DNA of 64,000 nt from Streptomyces radicis (lineage in GTDB: Bacteria; Actinomycetota; Actinomycetes; Streptomycetales; Streptomycetaceae): the NCBI RefSeq assembly GCF_003626575.1, contig NZ_RBDY01000004.1, positions 248,001 to 312,000 on the forward strand, in the 5' to 3' direction. Below the pieces are notes generated by a model, which saw only the letters and a list, made by a program, of their open reading frames with translations, had not been told where the DNA came from and made no database searches. Shown here piece by piece: positions 1 to 9,525 of the stretch (position 1 is the first letter of the stretch; each line of letters starts with the position of its first letter). Made by a program: the position numbers and the translations under genes.

Positions 1-482
1 ACCTTCTCGACGGCCCGGTGCGTGAGCCAGCGCGGCGGCCCGTCGGGCACCGGCATCGTGGACAGGTCGATGTTGCGCGTCCCGATCGGCAGCCGCCGCA
101 GCCTGCGCAGCACCATCACCAGCGCGGTGTGCGGCGCCTGGAGCGCGTAGAACGCCAGGAAGCCCACGACGGCCGCGTAGAACATCCGCTCCCCGGCCCA
201 GTCCTCGCGCGCGAGGAGCAGGACCAGCAGCAGCTGCCTGACCAGGAAGCGGACCGTGAGCCCGAGCCGCGCCTTGCCCATCCGCACCAGCAGATAGCTG
301 CCCCTGCGGTGCAGGAAGTGGTCGCCCGCGTAGCTCAGCGCGGTGGCGGCGATGAACAGCCACGTCAACGGCAGCAGCGCGCCCAGCAGCATCAGCGGAT
401 AGCTGACCCCCATGAGCAGCGCCGCCGCGAGCTCGGCACCGGTGGCGACCCCCGCGAGCCGGTGCAGCGGCCCCCCCGTCAT
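1..482 (-). CDS. Polytopic membrane protein, N-terminal part (runs off the left edge)
   Basis: The ATG at 482 overlaps the stop of the upstream cytidylyltransferase gene as ATGA, so the two are translationally coupled. The 160 visible residues contain several hydrophobic stretches (about 12-50, 70-82 and 92-115), then an Arg-rich loop and a soluble-looking start containing TRNIDLS. Its place right behind a CDP-ribitol-type synthesis gene suggests a membrane-linked teichoic-acid or spore-wall polymer transferase such as the CDP-glycerol glycerophosphotransferase family. The catalytic domain would lie outside the window, so this is inference only. Confidence 0.6.
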   Translation of the reverse strand, partial: MTGGPLHRLAGVATGAELAAALLMGVSYPLMLLGALLPLTWLFIAATALSYAGDHFLHRRGSYLLVRMGKARLGLTVRFLVRQLLLVLLLAREDWAGERMFYAAVVGFLAFYALQAPHTALVMVLRRLRRLPIGTRNIDLSTMPVPDGPPRWLTHRAVEK

Positions 483-1996
483 GCCACCTCCCCGGCGGAG
501 TCGGCGTCCGCGGCGATCGCGGCGGCGAGCGCCCGTTCGAACGACGCGGCCTGGCTCGCGTCGGCCGTCGGGTCCTGCTGGCGGACGTCGATCACGTGCC
601 CGGTCATGGGCGACAGCAGGACGTCGAGCGACGTGCGCGCCACGGCCTCGGACGACAGCAGCGTGCCCGCGGGCTCGTCGCCGAACGCCCGCGTGCGCAT
701 CGGGGTCGCGGTCCGCTCGGGGTTGACACAGTTGACGCGGATGCCGTCGGCGGCCCACTCGTCGGCGAGCGCCTGTGTGAGGTTGACCATCGCGGCCTTG
801 GTCGACGAGTAGAGGCTGTACTCGGCGCGGCCCCGCGTGTAGCTGCTCGACGTGTAGAGCAGCAGCTGGCCGCCGGACTCCGCGAGGTACCGGTGGGCGG
901 CGCGCGCGATCCGCACGGGTGCCAGGTAGTTGACGGTGAGCGCCTCCTCGATCGCGGCGTCCTCCGTCTCCGCCAGCTTCCCGATGCGCAGCACGCCCGC
1001 GGTGTTCACGACATAGTCCACGCGCCCGGTCTCCGCGTACGCGCGGGCGAGGGCGTCGGCGACGTCGCGGGGGTTCTCCACATGGGTGCCCGTGGTGGAA
1101 CGGCCCAGCGCGTACACCGTCGCGCCATGGCGCTCGGCCAGGTCCGCGACGTCCTTGCCGATGCCGTACGAGCCGCCGAAGACGACGACCGTCGCGCCGT
1201 TCAGCCGCTCGCGGTAGGCGTCTTCGTCGGACTGCGCGGGCGCGGCCGTGGAGGCGAGCTGGAACAGCTTGTCGGCGATGAAGACGTCGACGGGCTGGGT
1301 CACCTTCATGTTGAACTCGTCGCCGGGCACCACATGGATCGGCACATCGGGCAGATACCTCAGCACCACGGAACAGTCGTCAGTGGCCTGGAAGTTGGGG
1401 TCATCGGCGGCGATCTCGTAGGCCCTGCGGATCGTGGAGAGCCGGAACGCCTGCGGGGTCTGGCCCCGGCGCAGTCGCGAGCGGTCCGGCACATCGGTGA
1501 TGAACTCGCCGTCCTCGCCGTGCGTGCGCGTGACGATGATGGTGTCGGCCGACGGTATGGCGACGTCCACGGCGCGGTAACGGTCGAGCGCCGCCACGCA
1601 GTCCGCTATGACGCGGCGCGACAGCAGCGGGCGGACCGCGTCGTGGAACAGCACGTTGCGGTCCTGGCCGTCGGCGAGCCCCTCGCCCAGCACCTCGATG
1701 GCGCGCCGCGTCGTCTCGTTCCGCGTCGAGCCGCCCTCCACGACCCGGGTGACCTTGCCGAGGCCGCCCTTGGCGACGATCTTCTCCACCTCGGCCGTGT
1801 ACCCCGGGGCCATCATCACGAGGACGTCGTCGATCTCCTCGGCCTCCTCGAAGATCGCGAGGGTGTGCTCGATGACCGCCTTGCCCGCCACCTTGATCAG
1901 CTGCTTCGGAATGGAGAGCCCTACGCGCTGACCCGTTCCACCGGCCAGCACGACCGCGGTGGTGTGTGGGGACGGGCCTGGGGGATGGATGGTCAA
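479..1996 (-). CDS. Bifunctional IspD-like cytidylyltransferase / short-chain dehydrogenase (CDP-ribitol type)
   Basis: 505 aa. Residues about 12-245 are an IspD/TarI-type nucleotidyltransferase with the VVLAGGTGQRVG loop and IPKQLIKV. Residues about 268-500 are an SDR with GGSYGIG and the YSSTK catalytic pair. This architecture matches the Bcs1/TarIJ-type proteins that reduce ribulose 5-phosphate and couple the ribitol 5-phosphate to CTP, giving CDP-ribitol for wall polymers. The start is TTG at 1996 with AGGAG five bases upstream. It overlaps the downstream membrane-protein gene by ATGA. In Streptomyces this neighbourhood is linked to spore-wall glycopolymers, consistent with the mre cluster nearby. 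A plain IspD is unlikely because of the fused SDR. Confidence 0.85.
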   Translation of the reverse strand: MTIHPPGPSPHTTAVVLAGGTGQRVGLSIPKQLIKVAGKAVIEHTLAIFEEAEEIDDVLVMMAPGYTAEVEKIVAKGGLGKVTRVVEGGSTRNETTRRAIEVLGEGLADGQDRNVLFHDAVRPLLSRRVIADCVAALDRYRAVDVAIPSADTIIVTRTHGEDGEFITDVPDRSRLRRGQTPQAFRLSTIRRAYEIAADDPNFQATDDCSVVLRYLPDVPIHVVPGDEFNMKVTQPVDVFIADKLFQLASTAAPAQSDEDAYRERLNGATVVVFGGSYGIGKDVADLAERHGATVYALGRSTTGTHVENPRDVADALARAYAETGRVDYVVNTAGVLRIGKLAETEDAAIEEALTVNYLAPVRIARAAHRYLAESGGQLLLYTSSSYTRGRAEYSLYSSTKAAMVNLTQALADEWAADGIRVNCVNPERTATPMRTRAFGDEPAGTLLSSEAVARTSLDVLLSPMTGHVIDVRQQDPTADASQAASFERALAAAIAADADSAGEVA

Positions 1997-2147
1997 GGAA
2001 GCTCCTGCCGGGTATCAGAAGTGTCGCCTACGCGAGGAGAAGGTTAACCCCAGTGGAAGCTTGACCCCCAAACGGGATGAACGGTTGTCCTCCGTTATCG
2101 CTTTGCGACAGCGCGGCGTTACCCTGCGGCGCCCTCCAAGGTCGGCA

Positions 2148-2172
2148 GATGCGGCCTTGTTTCCTCCGCATC
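2148..2172 (-). terminator. Hairpin directly after obg
   Basis: GATGCGG at 2148-2154 pairs with CCGCATC at 2166-2172 around an 11-nt loop, starting one base past the obg stop. There is no U-tract, which is common for high-GC actinobacteria. It probably separates obg from the cytidylyltransferase gene. The remaining bases to 1996 show no clear promoter. Confidence 0.35.
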
Positions 2173-3615
2173 TCAGTCAAAAGGGCTGAATTCCTCGAAT
2201 TCCCGCTGCGCGTGGTCACCGCGTCGCGCCTCGCGTTCCCTGCGGCGTTCCTCCGCGGGCCGCACGGCGTTCAGGCGGTGATCCTCACCACGCCTGCCCA
2301 GCATCTCCGCGCCGCCGCTCACCGAGGGCTCGAAGTCGAAGACCACGGCGTCGTCGTCGCCGCCGATCCCCACCCCGTCGCCCTCGCGCGCCCCCGCGCG
2401 GCGCAGCTCGTCCTCGACGCCCAGCCGCGCGAGGCGGTCCGCGAGATAGCCCACGGCCTCGTCATTGGTGAAGTCGGTCTGCCGCACCCAGCGTTCCGGC
2501 TTCTCGCCGCGCACCCGGAAGAATCCCTCGCCCTCCTCGGTCACCGTGAAGCCCGAGTCGTCAATCGCCCTGGGCCTGATGACAATGCGCGTCGCCTCCT
2601 CGGCGGGCTTCGCCTCCCGCGCCTTCGCGACCTGCGCGGCGAGCGCGTAGGAAAGATCACGCAGCCCCTTCCGCGAGACCGCGGAGACGTCGAATACCGC
2701 CAGGCCCCCGGCCTCCAGATCGGGCCGCACGATATCCGCGAGATCCTGCCCCTCGGGAATATCCGTCTTGTTGAGCACGACGAGCCGCGGCCGGTCGTCA
2801 AGGCCGCCGTACCGCGCCAGCTCGGCCTCGATGACCTCCAGGTCGGTCAGCGGATCCCGGCCCGGCTCCAACGTCGCGCAGTCAAGCACGTGCACCAGCA
2901 CCGAGCAGCGCTCCACATGCCGCAGGAACTCGAGCCCGAGCCCCCGCCCCTCGCTCGCCCCGGGGATCAGCCCCGGCACGTCCGCCACCGTGTACACCGT
3001 CGAACCGGCCGTCACCACCCCGAGGTTGGGCACCAGCGTCGTGAAGGGGTAGTCCGCGATCTTGGGCTTGGCCGCGGAGAGCACCGAGATCAACGACGAC
3101 TTGCCCGCGCTGGGGAAGCCGACGAGCGCGACGTCCGCGACCGTCTTGAGCTCCAGGACGATGTCGCGCTCGTCGCCCGGCTCGCCGAGCAGCGCGAAGC
3201 CGGGGGCCTTGCGGCGCGGCGAGGCGAGCGCGGCGTTCCCGAGCCCGCCCCTGCCGCCCCGGCCTGCGACGAACGTCGTGCCCGTGCCCACCAGGTCGGC
3301 CAGCACCTCGCCGTTCCCGTCGAGCACGACCGTGCCGTCGGGCACCGGGAGCACCAGGTCCTGGCCGTGCGCCCCGGTGCGGTGGCCGCCCCCGCCCGGC
3401 TTGCCGTTGGTCGCCTTGCGGTGCGGCCTGTGGTGGTAGTCGATGAGCGTCGTCACATCCGGGTCCACCACCAGCACGACGTCGCCGCCGCGCCCGCCGT
3501 CGCCGCCGTCGGGGCCGCCGAGCGGCTTGAACTTCTCCCGGTGCACGGAGGCACAGCCGTGGCCGCCGTTCCCCGCACCGACATGCAGCTCGACGCGGTC
3601 CACGAAGGTGGTCAT
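2173..3615 (-). CDS. obg: Obg family GTPase
   Basis: 480 aa, the usual Streptomyces length. The glycine-rich Obg fold (about 1-158) is followed by the G domain, with G1 GFPSAGKSS at about 167-174 and NKTD as G4, and then the OCT domain with TDFTNDEA. Obg binds GTP on the 50S subunit and acts in ribosome assembly and, in Streptomyces, in the onset of aerial growth. The ATG at 3615 is chosen because AGGAG lies seven bases upstream; a reading frame extends upstream of it but lacks a site. It follows rpmA by 112 bp, the normal L21-L27-Obg order. Confidence 0.97.
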   Translation of the reverse strand: MTTFVDRVELHVGAGNGGHGCASVHREKFKPLGGPDGGDGGRGGDVVLVVDPDVTTLIDYHHRPHRKATNGKPGGGGHRTGAHGQDLVLPVPDGTVVLDGNGEVLADLVGTGTTFVAGRGGRGGLGNAALASPRRKAPGFALLGEPGDERDIVLELKTVADVALVGFPSAGKSSLISVLSAAKPKIADYPFTTLVPNLGVVTAGSTVYTVADVPGLIPGASEGRGLGLEFLRHVERCSVLVHVLDCATLEPGRDPLTDLEVIEAELARYGGLDDRPRLVVLNKTDIPEGQDLADIVRPDLEAGGLAVFDVSAVSRKGLRDLSYALAAQVAKAREAKPAEEATRIVIRPRAIDDSGFTVTEEGEGFFRVRGEKPERWVRQTDFTNDEAVGYLADRLARLGVEDELRRAGAREGDGVGIGGDDDAVVFDFEPSVSGGAEMLGRRGEDHRLNAVRPAEERRREREARRGDHAQREFEEFSPFD

Positions 3616-3727
3616 GACGGTCACTCCTGTACTGGGGTTCTTCGAGAGGGGTCTGGGGGTGAACAAGCGAAGGGCGGACCGGCTTCCCGGCGCGGGAAGA
3701 CGGTCCGCCCTCGGCAGTGCCGCGCGC

Positions 3728-3988
3728 TTACTCCGCGGCGGCCGGAACGATGTTCACGACCTTGCGGTCCCGGTACGTGCCGAACTGCACGTGCCCGGGG
3801 CGCAGGGCGAACAGCGTGTCGTCGCCGCCACGGCCGACGCCCTTGCCGGGGTGGAAGTGGGTGCCGCGCTGGCGGACCAGGATCTCGCCGGCGTTCACCA
3901 GCTGGCCGCCGAAGCGCTTGACGCCGAGGTACTGGGGGTTGGAGTCGCGGCCGTTCCGGGTGGAGGACGCGCCCTTCTTGTGTGCCAT
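3728..3988 (-). CDS. rpmA: 50S ribosomal protein L27
   Basis: 86 aa starting [10 protein letters not shown], with the conserved [10 protein letters not shown] and [10 protein letters not shown] segments. L27 sits near the peptidyl transferase centre and contacts tRNA through its N terminus. There is no cleavable N-terminal extension of the Firmicutes type. It lies 25 bp downstream of rplU and upstream of obg in one minus-strand run. Confidence 0.98.
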   Translation of the reverse strand: MAHKKGASSTRNGRDSNPQYLGVKRFGGQLVNAGEILVRQRGTHFHPGKGVGRGGDDTLFALRPGHVQFGTYRDRKVVNIVPAAAE

Positions 3989-4013
3989 CTGTGCTCAGTC
4001 CCTTACTTCGAGG

Positions 4014-4337
4014 CTACTTCGACGCGGCCGGGGCGGGAATGTCGGTGATCTTCAGCTGGGTGTGCAGCTGGCGGTGGCCCATCCGCCGGCGGTAGCCCGT
4101 CTTGTTCTTGAACTTCTGGATGCGGATCTTGTCGCCCTTGTGGTGGTCGAGAACCTCGGCCTGGACCTTCACCCCGGCCAGCACCCACGGGTCGCTGGTG
4201 ACGGTCTCGCCGTCCACGACGAGCAGGGCCGAGAGCTCGACGGTGTCGCCGACCTCACTGGACAACCGGTCGACCTCGATGACGTCGCCGACAGACACCT
4301 TCTGCTGACGGCCGCCGGTGCGCACGATCGCGTACAC
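4014..4337 (-). CDS. rplU: 50S ribosomal protein L21
   Basis: 107 aa with the start [18 protein letters not shown] and the C-terminal [16 protein letters not shown] signature that binds 23S rRNA. First gene of the rplU-rpmA-obg run. About 230 bp separate it from the rne stop upstream, enough for its own promoter and leader; two perfect inverted repeats lie in that gap. Confidence 0.98.
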   Translation of the reverse strand: MYAIVRTGGRQQKVSVGDVIEVDRLSSEVGDTVELSALLVVDGETVTSDPWVLAGVKVQAEVLDHHKGDKIRIQKFKNKTGYRRRMGHRQLHTQLKITDIPAPAASK

Positions 4338-4402
4338 GCGGAACTCTCCCTCACTCGCTGACGGGCCCCTGATGCCAGCAACGGGCAGGCCCGGCCTCTC
4401 CC

Positions 4403-4467
4403 CCGCGCGGAACCGCGCGGTACGGGAGGAAGATTGCTCAGGGGCGTGGCGTGTCAGGTGACACGCC
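4403..4467 (-). terminator. Two inverted repeats between rne and rplU
   Basis: GGCGTGTC at 4448-4455 pairs perfectly with GACACGCC at 4460-4467 over a 4-nt loop. Further on, CCGCGCGG at 4403-4410 and again at 4413-4420 form a second self-complementary pair. The first could end rne transcription. The second lies in the rplU leader, 66 bp before its start, and could instead be a leader structure bound by L21. Neither has a U-tract. Confidence 0.4.
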
Positions 4468-4539
4468 GATCGTCAACAATACGGAGGCGCCGACAAGGCG
4501 GTCAAATTCCCGCCCTGCCGACGCCTGTCCTCCGGTGCC

Positions 4540-4575
4540 GCTCAGTCGTCCGCTCAGTCGTCCGCTCAGTCGTCC
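4540..4575 (-). repeat. Three perfect 12-bp tandem repeats carrying in-frame stop codons at the rne 3' end
   Basis: The unit GCTCAGTCGTCC (plus-strand reading) occurs at 4540-4551, 4552-4563 and 4564-4575. On the coding strand each unit ends in GACGACTGA. Because 12 is a multiple of three, the gene has its TGA followed by two further in-frame TGA codons, each preceded by Ala-Asp-Asp. See the finding on stop-codon repeats. Confidence 0.9.
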
Positions 4576-7500
4576 GTCGACGCCGAGACCGACGGGGGCT
4601 GCGGCTGCTCGGCCGCCGCCGTGGTCTTGGCCGACTTCTTGGCTGCGGCCTTCTTGACGGTCTTGGCGGCCTTCGCCGTCTTGGCCGTCTTGGCCGCCTT
4701 CTTCGCCGCGGTCTTCTTGGCCGCCGCCTTCTTCGCCGGGGCCTTCGCCGCCTTCTTGGCCGCGGCCTTCTTCGCCGCCTTCGCCGCCTTCTTCGCGGGC
4801 GGGGCCGTGACGACCGTCACGACCGCCTCGCTCGCCCCCTCGGGCGAACCGGCGGGGGCCGACGCCCTGCGCACCGCGCGGCGCCGGGGCGGCGGGGCCT
4901 CGGAGACCGGCTCGGCCACCGGCTCGGCGGCCTCCACCGGCTCGGCGGCGACGACGAGCACCGCGGGCTCCTCGGCCGTGCTCCGGGGCGAGCCCGCGGG
5001 CGCGGACACCTTGCGGCGCGCGCCACGCCTGGGCCGTTGCGGCTCGGGCTCGGGGCGCGGCTCCTCGCCCGCGGGCTCCACCGGAACCTCGGGAACGGGC
5101 TCGGCCGCGGGCTCGGGCGCCGGGACCACGGTCACCGCGGCCTCCTCCTCGGCGGCCGCGGGCGGCGGCCCGGCCGGAGCCGACACCTTGCGGGTGACGC
5201 GCCGCCTGCGCCGGGGGCGTTCGGGCGCGGCCTCGTCGGCGACCAGCTCGGCCACCGGCTCGGGCTCCACGACCTCCACGGGCTCGACCACCTCGACGGG
5301 CGCCACGGCCTCGGCCGGCTCGAGCGCCTCCTCCTCGGCGGCCGCCGCCTCCACGGCCTCGGCCTCCGCCGTCTCACCGATGTCGACCGCCACCGGCTGC
5401 CTCGGCTCCTCGGCCGCCGCCTTGCCGCGCTTCCTGCCCTTCCGGCCGCCGCCCCCGCCACCCGCGGGCACGTGCACATGGTCCATGTGCACGATCACGC
5501 CGCGGCCGTTGCAGTGGACGCACGGCTCGGAGAACGACTCCAGCAGGCCCTGCCCCACGCGCTTCCTGGTCATCTGCACCAGGCCGAGCGACGTGACCTC
5601 GGCCACCTGGTGCTTGGTGCGGTCCCGGCCCAGGCACTCGAGCAGCCTGCGCAGCACCAGGTCGCGGTTGGACTCCAGGACCATGTCGATGAAGTCGATC
5701 ACGATGATCCCGCCGAGGTCACGCAGCCGCAGCTGGCGCACGATCTCCTCGGCCGCCTCCAGGTTGTTCCTGGTGACGGTCTCCTCCAGGTTGCCGCCCT
5801 GGCCCGTGAAACGCCCGGTGTTGACGTCGATCACGACCATGGCCTCGGTCCGGTCGATGACCAGCGAGCCACCGCTCGGCAGCCACACCTTCCGGTCGAG
5901 CGCCTTCATCAGCTGCTCGTCGATGCGGTACGTCGCGAACACGTCCACGTCCGACGTCCACCGCGACAGGCGGCCCCCCAGGTCGGGCGCCACGTGCGAG
6001 ACATAGCCGTGGATGGTCTCCCACGCCTCGTCGCCGCTGACGATGACCTTGGTGAAGTCCTCGTTGAAGATGTCCCGCACCACCCGGACCGTCATGTCGG
6101 GCTCGCCGTACAGCAGCGAGGGGGCGTTGCCCTTCTTGGCCTTCTTCCTGATCTCCTCCCACTGCGCCTGGAGCCGCTCGACGTCGCGCGTCAGCTCCTC
6201 CTCGCTCGCGCCCTCGGCCGCGGTGCGCACGATGACGCCCGCGTCCTCGGGGACGATCCGCTTGAGCACCTGCTTGAGCCGCGCCCGCTCGGTGTCGGGC
6301 AGCTTGCGGCTGATGCCGGTCATCGAGCCCTCGGGGACATAGACGAGATAACGCCCAGGGAGCGAGATCTGGCTGGTCAGCCGGGCGCCCTTGTGGCCGA
6401 TGGGGTCCTTGGTGACCTGCACGAGCACCGGCTGGCCCGACTTGAGCGCCGACTCGATGCGGCGGGGGCCGTTCCCGAGGCCGAGCGCCTCGAAGTTGAC
6501 CTCACCGGCGTACAGGACGGCGTTGCGGCCCTTGCCGATGTCGACGAACGCGGCCTCCATCGACGGCAGGACGTTCTGCACCTTGCCGAGATAGACGTTG
6601 CCGACGTAGCTGGAGGACTGCTCCTTGTTGACGAAGTGCTCGACCAGGACGTCGTCCTCGAGGACGGCGATCTGCGTGCGCTCGCCGCTCTGCCGGACGA
6701 CCATGACCCGCTCGACCGCCTCGCGGCGCGCCAGGAACTCCGCCTCGGTGATGATCGGCGCCCGGCGCCTGCCCTGCTCACGGCCCTCGCGGCGGCGCTG
6801 CTTCTTGGCCTCGAGGCGCGTGGAGCCCTTGATCGACTGAACGCCGTCCGCGCTCTCGGTGGCCTCCTCACGCCTGCGGCGCGGCTCGCGGACCTTGACG
6901 ACCGTGCGCTCGGGGTCGTCGCCACCCGACGGCGCCTCGCCCGACTCGCCGCTGCGCCTCCTGCGGCGCCGACGGCGGCGGGAGCCGCCCGCGCCCTCGG
7001 CCTGCTCGTCGGCCTCGACCACGGCCTGTTCGGCCTGCTCGGCCTCGGCGTGGTCCTCGTCCGCCGCGGCCTCGTCGGCCTCGGCCTCGGCCTCATCGCC
7101 CGCGGCCTTCTCCGCGGCCTCGGCGGCGCGCTCCGCGGTCTCGCCGCGCCTGCGCCTGCGGCCGCCGCGGCGGCGGCGCCGCGCGGGGCGGTCGGCCTGC
7201 GCCTCGTCCTCGTCGGCCTCGGGGACCTCGGGAAGCTCGTCGTCGTCGGGGCCCTCGGCCACGTCGGCGAGGTCGGTGAGCTCCTCCTCCTCGTCCTCGT
7301 CGGCCTGCTGCTCGGCGGCCCCGCGCACCGCCTCCTCGGCGGCCCGCTGCGGGGTCTGGAACATCGGCGCCTGGAAGACCGGGGCCTGGAAAACGGCGGC
7401 CGTGGTGGCCACCGGAACGGCGGGCGGCAGCGGCACATCGGCCTCGTCGGTGTCCGCGGGCACGGGCGCGGCCTCGGGCTCGGGCGCGGCCTGGGCGGCC

Positions 7501-8426
7501 TGAGCCGCCTTGGCGGTCGAACGCCGACGGCGCCGCGGCGCGGCCTCATCTGCCTCGGGGGTCTCCTCGGCCGCCTCGGGCGCGGCGGCGGCGCGGGTCG
7601 CGCGGCGGCGGCGCTTCGGGGGCGCGGGCTCATCGGCCTCGGGCGCGCTCACGGGGGTCTCGGGGGCCTCGGGGGCCTCCGCGGTCTCCCGCTGCTCGTC
7701 GGCGGCCGCCGCGGCGCGCGTCGCGCGCCGCCTGCGCTTGGGCGCGGGCTCCTCGATCTCCTCGGGGATCTCCTCGGGGGCGATCTCCTCGATCTTCTCG
7801 GGAGCGGGCTCGGGCGCCGCCTCGGGGGCGGCCGCGGCGCGCGTCGCGCGCCTCCTGCGCTTGGGCGCGGGCTCGGGCTCGGCGGGCTCGTCGACCACGG
7901 GGGCCACGGCCACCGGGACCTCGGCCGCCGCCTCCTCGGCCGCTTCGGCCGCCTCGGGCGCGGCGGCGGCACGGGTCGCGCGGCGGCGGCGCTTGACCGG
8001 CACCGGCTCGGGCTCCGGCTGCGCCTCCTCCGCGGCGGCGTCGGCGGTCGCGGCGAGCTCATCGGCCTCGGGCGCCGCCGCGACACGCGTCACACGCCGC
8101 CTGCGCTTGGGCGCGGGCTCATCGGTCGCCTGCTCGGGAACGCCCTCGGCCTCCGCCGTCGTGGCGGCGGCCGCGCGGGTGGCGCGGCGCCGCTTCGGCG
8201 CCGCGGGCGCCTCGTCGGCGCTCACGCCCTCGCCCGCCTGGGCCGGGGGCCCTGCCGGGCGGGAGGCCGCGCGGCGGCGGCGCGGGGGCAGCGTGTCGCT
8301 CGGGCTCGTGGTGTCGCTCGGGCTCGTGGTGTCGTTGGGGCTTGTGGGGTCGGATGACCCGTGGGGGACAGCGATGTCGGTGCGTTCCGCACCGTCCGCT
8401 CCCACGGACTTGTCGGTCTCTTGCAT
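4566..8426 (-). CDS. rne: Ribonuclease E/G family protein with very long low-complexity arms
   Basis: 1286 aa. The catalytic core starts with an S1 domain near residue 575 (GNVYLGKV, AFVDIGKG) and continues to the DNase I-like site (VIDVNTGRFTG near 864) and the zinc-link CVHCNG near 969. It cleaves single-stranded RNA and organises mRNA decay and rRNA maturation. Residues about 47-310 carry at least six imperfect copies of RRRRATRAAAAPEA; more Arg/Glu-rich sequence follows up to the S1 domain. After the core come three copies of an Arg-x-VSAPAG motif and a terminal lysine-alanine tail like histone H1. Such arms are typical of Streptomyces RNase E, where they recruit partners such as PNPase. 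Start ATG at 8426. Confidence 0.95.
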   Translation of the reverse strand: MQETDKSVGADGAERTDIAVPHGSSDPTSPNDTTSPSDTTSPSDTLPPRRRRAASRPAGPPAQAGEGVSADEAPAAPKRRRATRAAAATTAEAEGVPEQATDEPAPKRRRRVTRVAAAPEADELAATADAAAEEAQPEPEPVPVKRRRRATRAAAAPEAAEAAEEAAAEVPVAVAPVVDEPAEPEPAPKRRRRATRAAAAPEAAPEPAPEKIEEIAPEEIPEEIEEPAPKRRRRATRAAAAADEQRETAEAPEAPETPVSAPEADEPAPPKRRRRATRAAAAPEAAEETPEADEAAPRRRRRSTAKAAQAAQAAPEPEAAPVPADTDEADVPLPPAVPVATTAAVFQAPVFQAPMFQTPQRAAEEAVRGAAEQQADEDEEEELTDLADVAEGPDDDELPEVPEADEDEAQADRPARRRRRGGRRRRRGETAERAAEAAEKAAGDEAEAEADEAAADEDHAEAEQAEQAVVEADEQAEGAGGSRRRRRRRRRSGESGEAPSGGDDPERTVVKVREPRRRREEATESADGVQSIKGSTRLEAKKQRRREGREQGRRRAPIITEAEFLARREAVERVMVVRQSGERTQIAVLEDDVLVEHFVNKEQSSSYVGNVYLGKVQNVLPSMEAAFVDIGKGRNAVLYAGEVNFEALGLGNGPRRIESALKSGQPVLVQVTKDPIGHKGARLTSQISLPGRYLVYVPEGSMTGISRKLPDTERARLKQVLKRIVPEDAGVIVRTAAEGASEEELTRDVERLQAQWEEIRKKAKKGNAPSLLYGEPDMTVRVVRDIFNEDFTKVIVSGDEAWETIHGYVSHVAPDLGGRLSRWTSDVDVFATYRIDEQLMKALDRKVWLPSGGSLVIDRTEAMVVIDVNTGRFTGQGGNLEETVTRNNLEAAEEIVRQLRLRDLGGIIVIDFIDMVLESNRDLVLRRLLECLGRDRTKHQVAEVTSLGLVQMTRKRVGQGLLESFSEPCVHCNGRGVIVHMDHVHVPAGGGGGGRKGRKRGKAAAEEPRQPVAVDIGETAEAEAVEAAAAEEEALEPAEAVAPVEVVEPVEVVEPEPVAELVADEAAPERPRRRRRVTRKVSAPAGPPPAAAEEEAAVTVVPAPEPAAEPVPEVPVEPAGEEPRPEPEPQRPRRGARRKVSAPAGSPRSTAEEPAVLVVAAEPVEAAEPVAEPVSEAPPPRRRAVRRASAPAGSPEGASEAVVTVVTAPPAKKAAKAAKKAAAKKAAKAPAKKAAAKKTAAKKAAKTAKTAKAAKTVKKAAAKKSAKTTAAAEQPQPPSVSASTDD

Positions 8427-8623
8427 GCGGGCGGTTCTCCCGTCACGCTCCCGGGCGCCTCACACGGAGCGGGCGCCGCTCGGGAGCTGTCGTATCACTC
8501 GCCGGTTCCGGTCCAGCGTGGGCCGGCTACGGCGAAAGTCTTCTGGTCGGCGCGTCGCCCGGAACTGCCGGACCCGAGTGGCTCCCTGGCACCTGGCGGT
8601 TCGGCGGCGCAGCAACGGCATCG

Positions 8624-9418
8624 CTATCCGGTGATCCCCGGCGCCGCCGCGGCCTGCTGCCCGGCGGCCCCGGTCAGGGCGGCTTCGGCAGCGTCGCGGT
8701 CGGGCGCGAACGGGTCGGGCACCGTGCCGGACTCATCGAGCGGCCCCTGCGCCAGCCTGGTCACCGCTGCGGGGACCGGCGGCGCCAGGTCGGCCGTAGC
8801 GCGGAGACCGGACAGGACGTCGTCGGGTCGTACGGCAGGGGTGAGGTGCCGTACTACCAGGCGCAGTATCGCACAAGGGTGGGACACGGGCCCATCGGGC
8901 CCGCTCCCGCCCCGGTCGGCGGGTGCGGCGACCGCCTCGAGCGCGACCACGGCGGAGCGGGCGTCGAACGCGCGCATCCCCCGCTTGGTCTGGCGCCGCA
9001 CCTCGACGCTGTCGGCCGCGAGGAACATCCCGACCGCCTTCGCGGCCGCCTCGGGCTCGACGCCGTCGAGCCGCAGCTCCCACACCGAGGCGTTCAGCCG
9101 CTCGGCGAAGTCGGCGGTGCGGGCCTCGACCACGTCGACGATGTCGAGCCCGGTGGGCAGCGACGCGTCGAGCGCGGCCCTCAGCTCGCCGGGGTCACGC
9201 CGCGCGGCCAGGGCGATCTCCAGGTACTCGGCTTCACTGGCGGTACCGGTGGGCGCCGCGTTGGCGTAGGAGACCTTGGGGTGCGGGGTGAAGCCGGCGG
9301 AGTACGCCATCGGCACCCCGGCGCGGCGCAGCGCGCGCTCGAAGGCGCGCTGGAAGTCCCGGTGGCTGGTGAAACGCAGTCGCCCCCGCTTCGTGTACCG
9401 CATCCTGATGCGCTGCAC
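8624..9418 (-). CDS. TIGR03936-type protein (radical SAM-linked, DUF2344)
   Basis: 264 aa with the family start RYTKRGRLRFTSHRDF and the GFTPHPKVSYA segment. Members occur beside, or fused to, the TIGR03960 B12-binding radical SAM protein, and that protein is encoded just upstream at 10198-12150, separated here only by a GNAT gene. The molecular function is not established; a role in RNA or ribosome modification has been proposed from the company it keeps with rne and rplU. The gap to rne (8427-8623) has no gene. Confidence 0.9.
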   Translation of the reverse strand: MQRIRMRYTKRGRLRFTSHRDFQRAFERALRRAGVPMAYSAGFTPHPKVSYANAAPTGTASEAEYLEIALAARRDPGELRAALDASLPTGLDIVDVVEARTADFAERLNASVWELRLDGVEPEAAAKAVGMFLAADSVEVRRQTKRGMRAFDARSAVVALEAVAAPADRGGSGPDGPVSHPCAILRLVVRHLTPAVRPDDVLSGLRATADLAPPVPAAVTRLAQGPLDESGTVPDPFAPDRDAAEAALTGAAGQQAAAAPGITG

Positions 9419-9525
9419 CGCCGGAGCGGGCGGCGGGCCGACCGGCTGTCGCTTGCCCAGTGGTCCTCAGTCCCTCGATCGTGCTGTCCCCGTGGCCCTG
9501 CTGCGGGCCGTTGCTTGACTCCAGG

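Noticed and set aside
4434..8357. Plus-strand open frame of 1307 codons opposite rne
   Set aside because: Composition shadow of the repetitive high-GC rne gene; the minus frame has S1, catalytic and zinc-link motifs.
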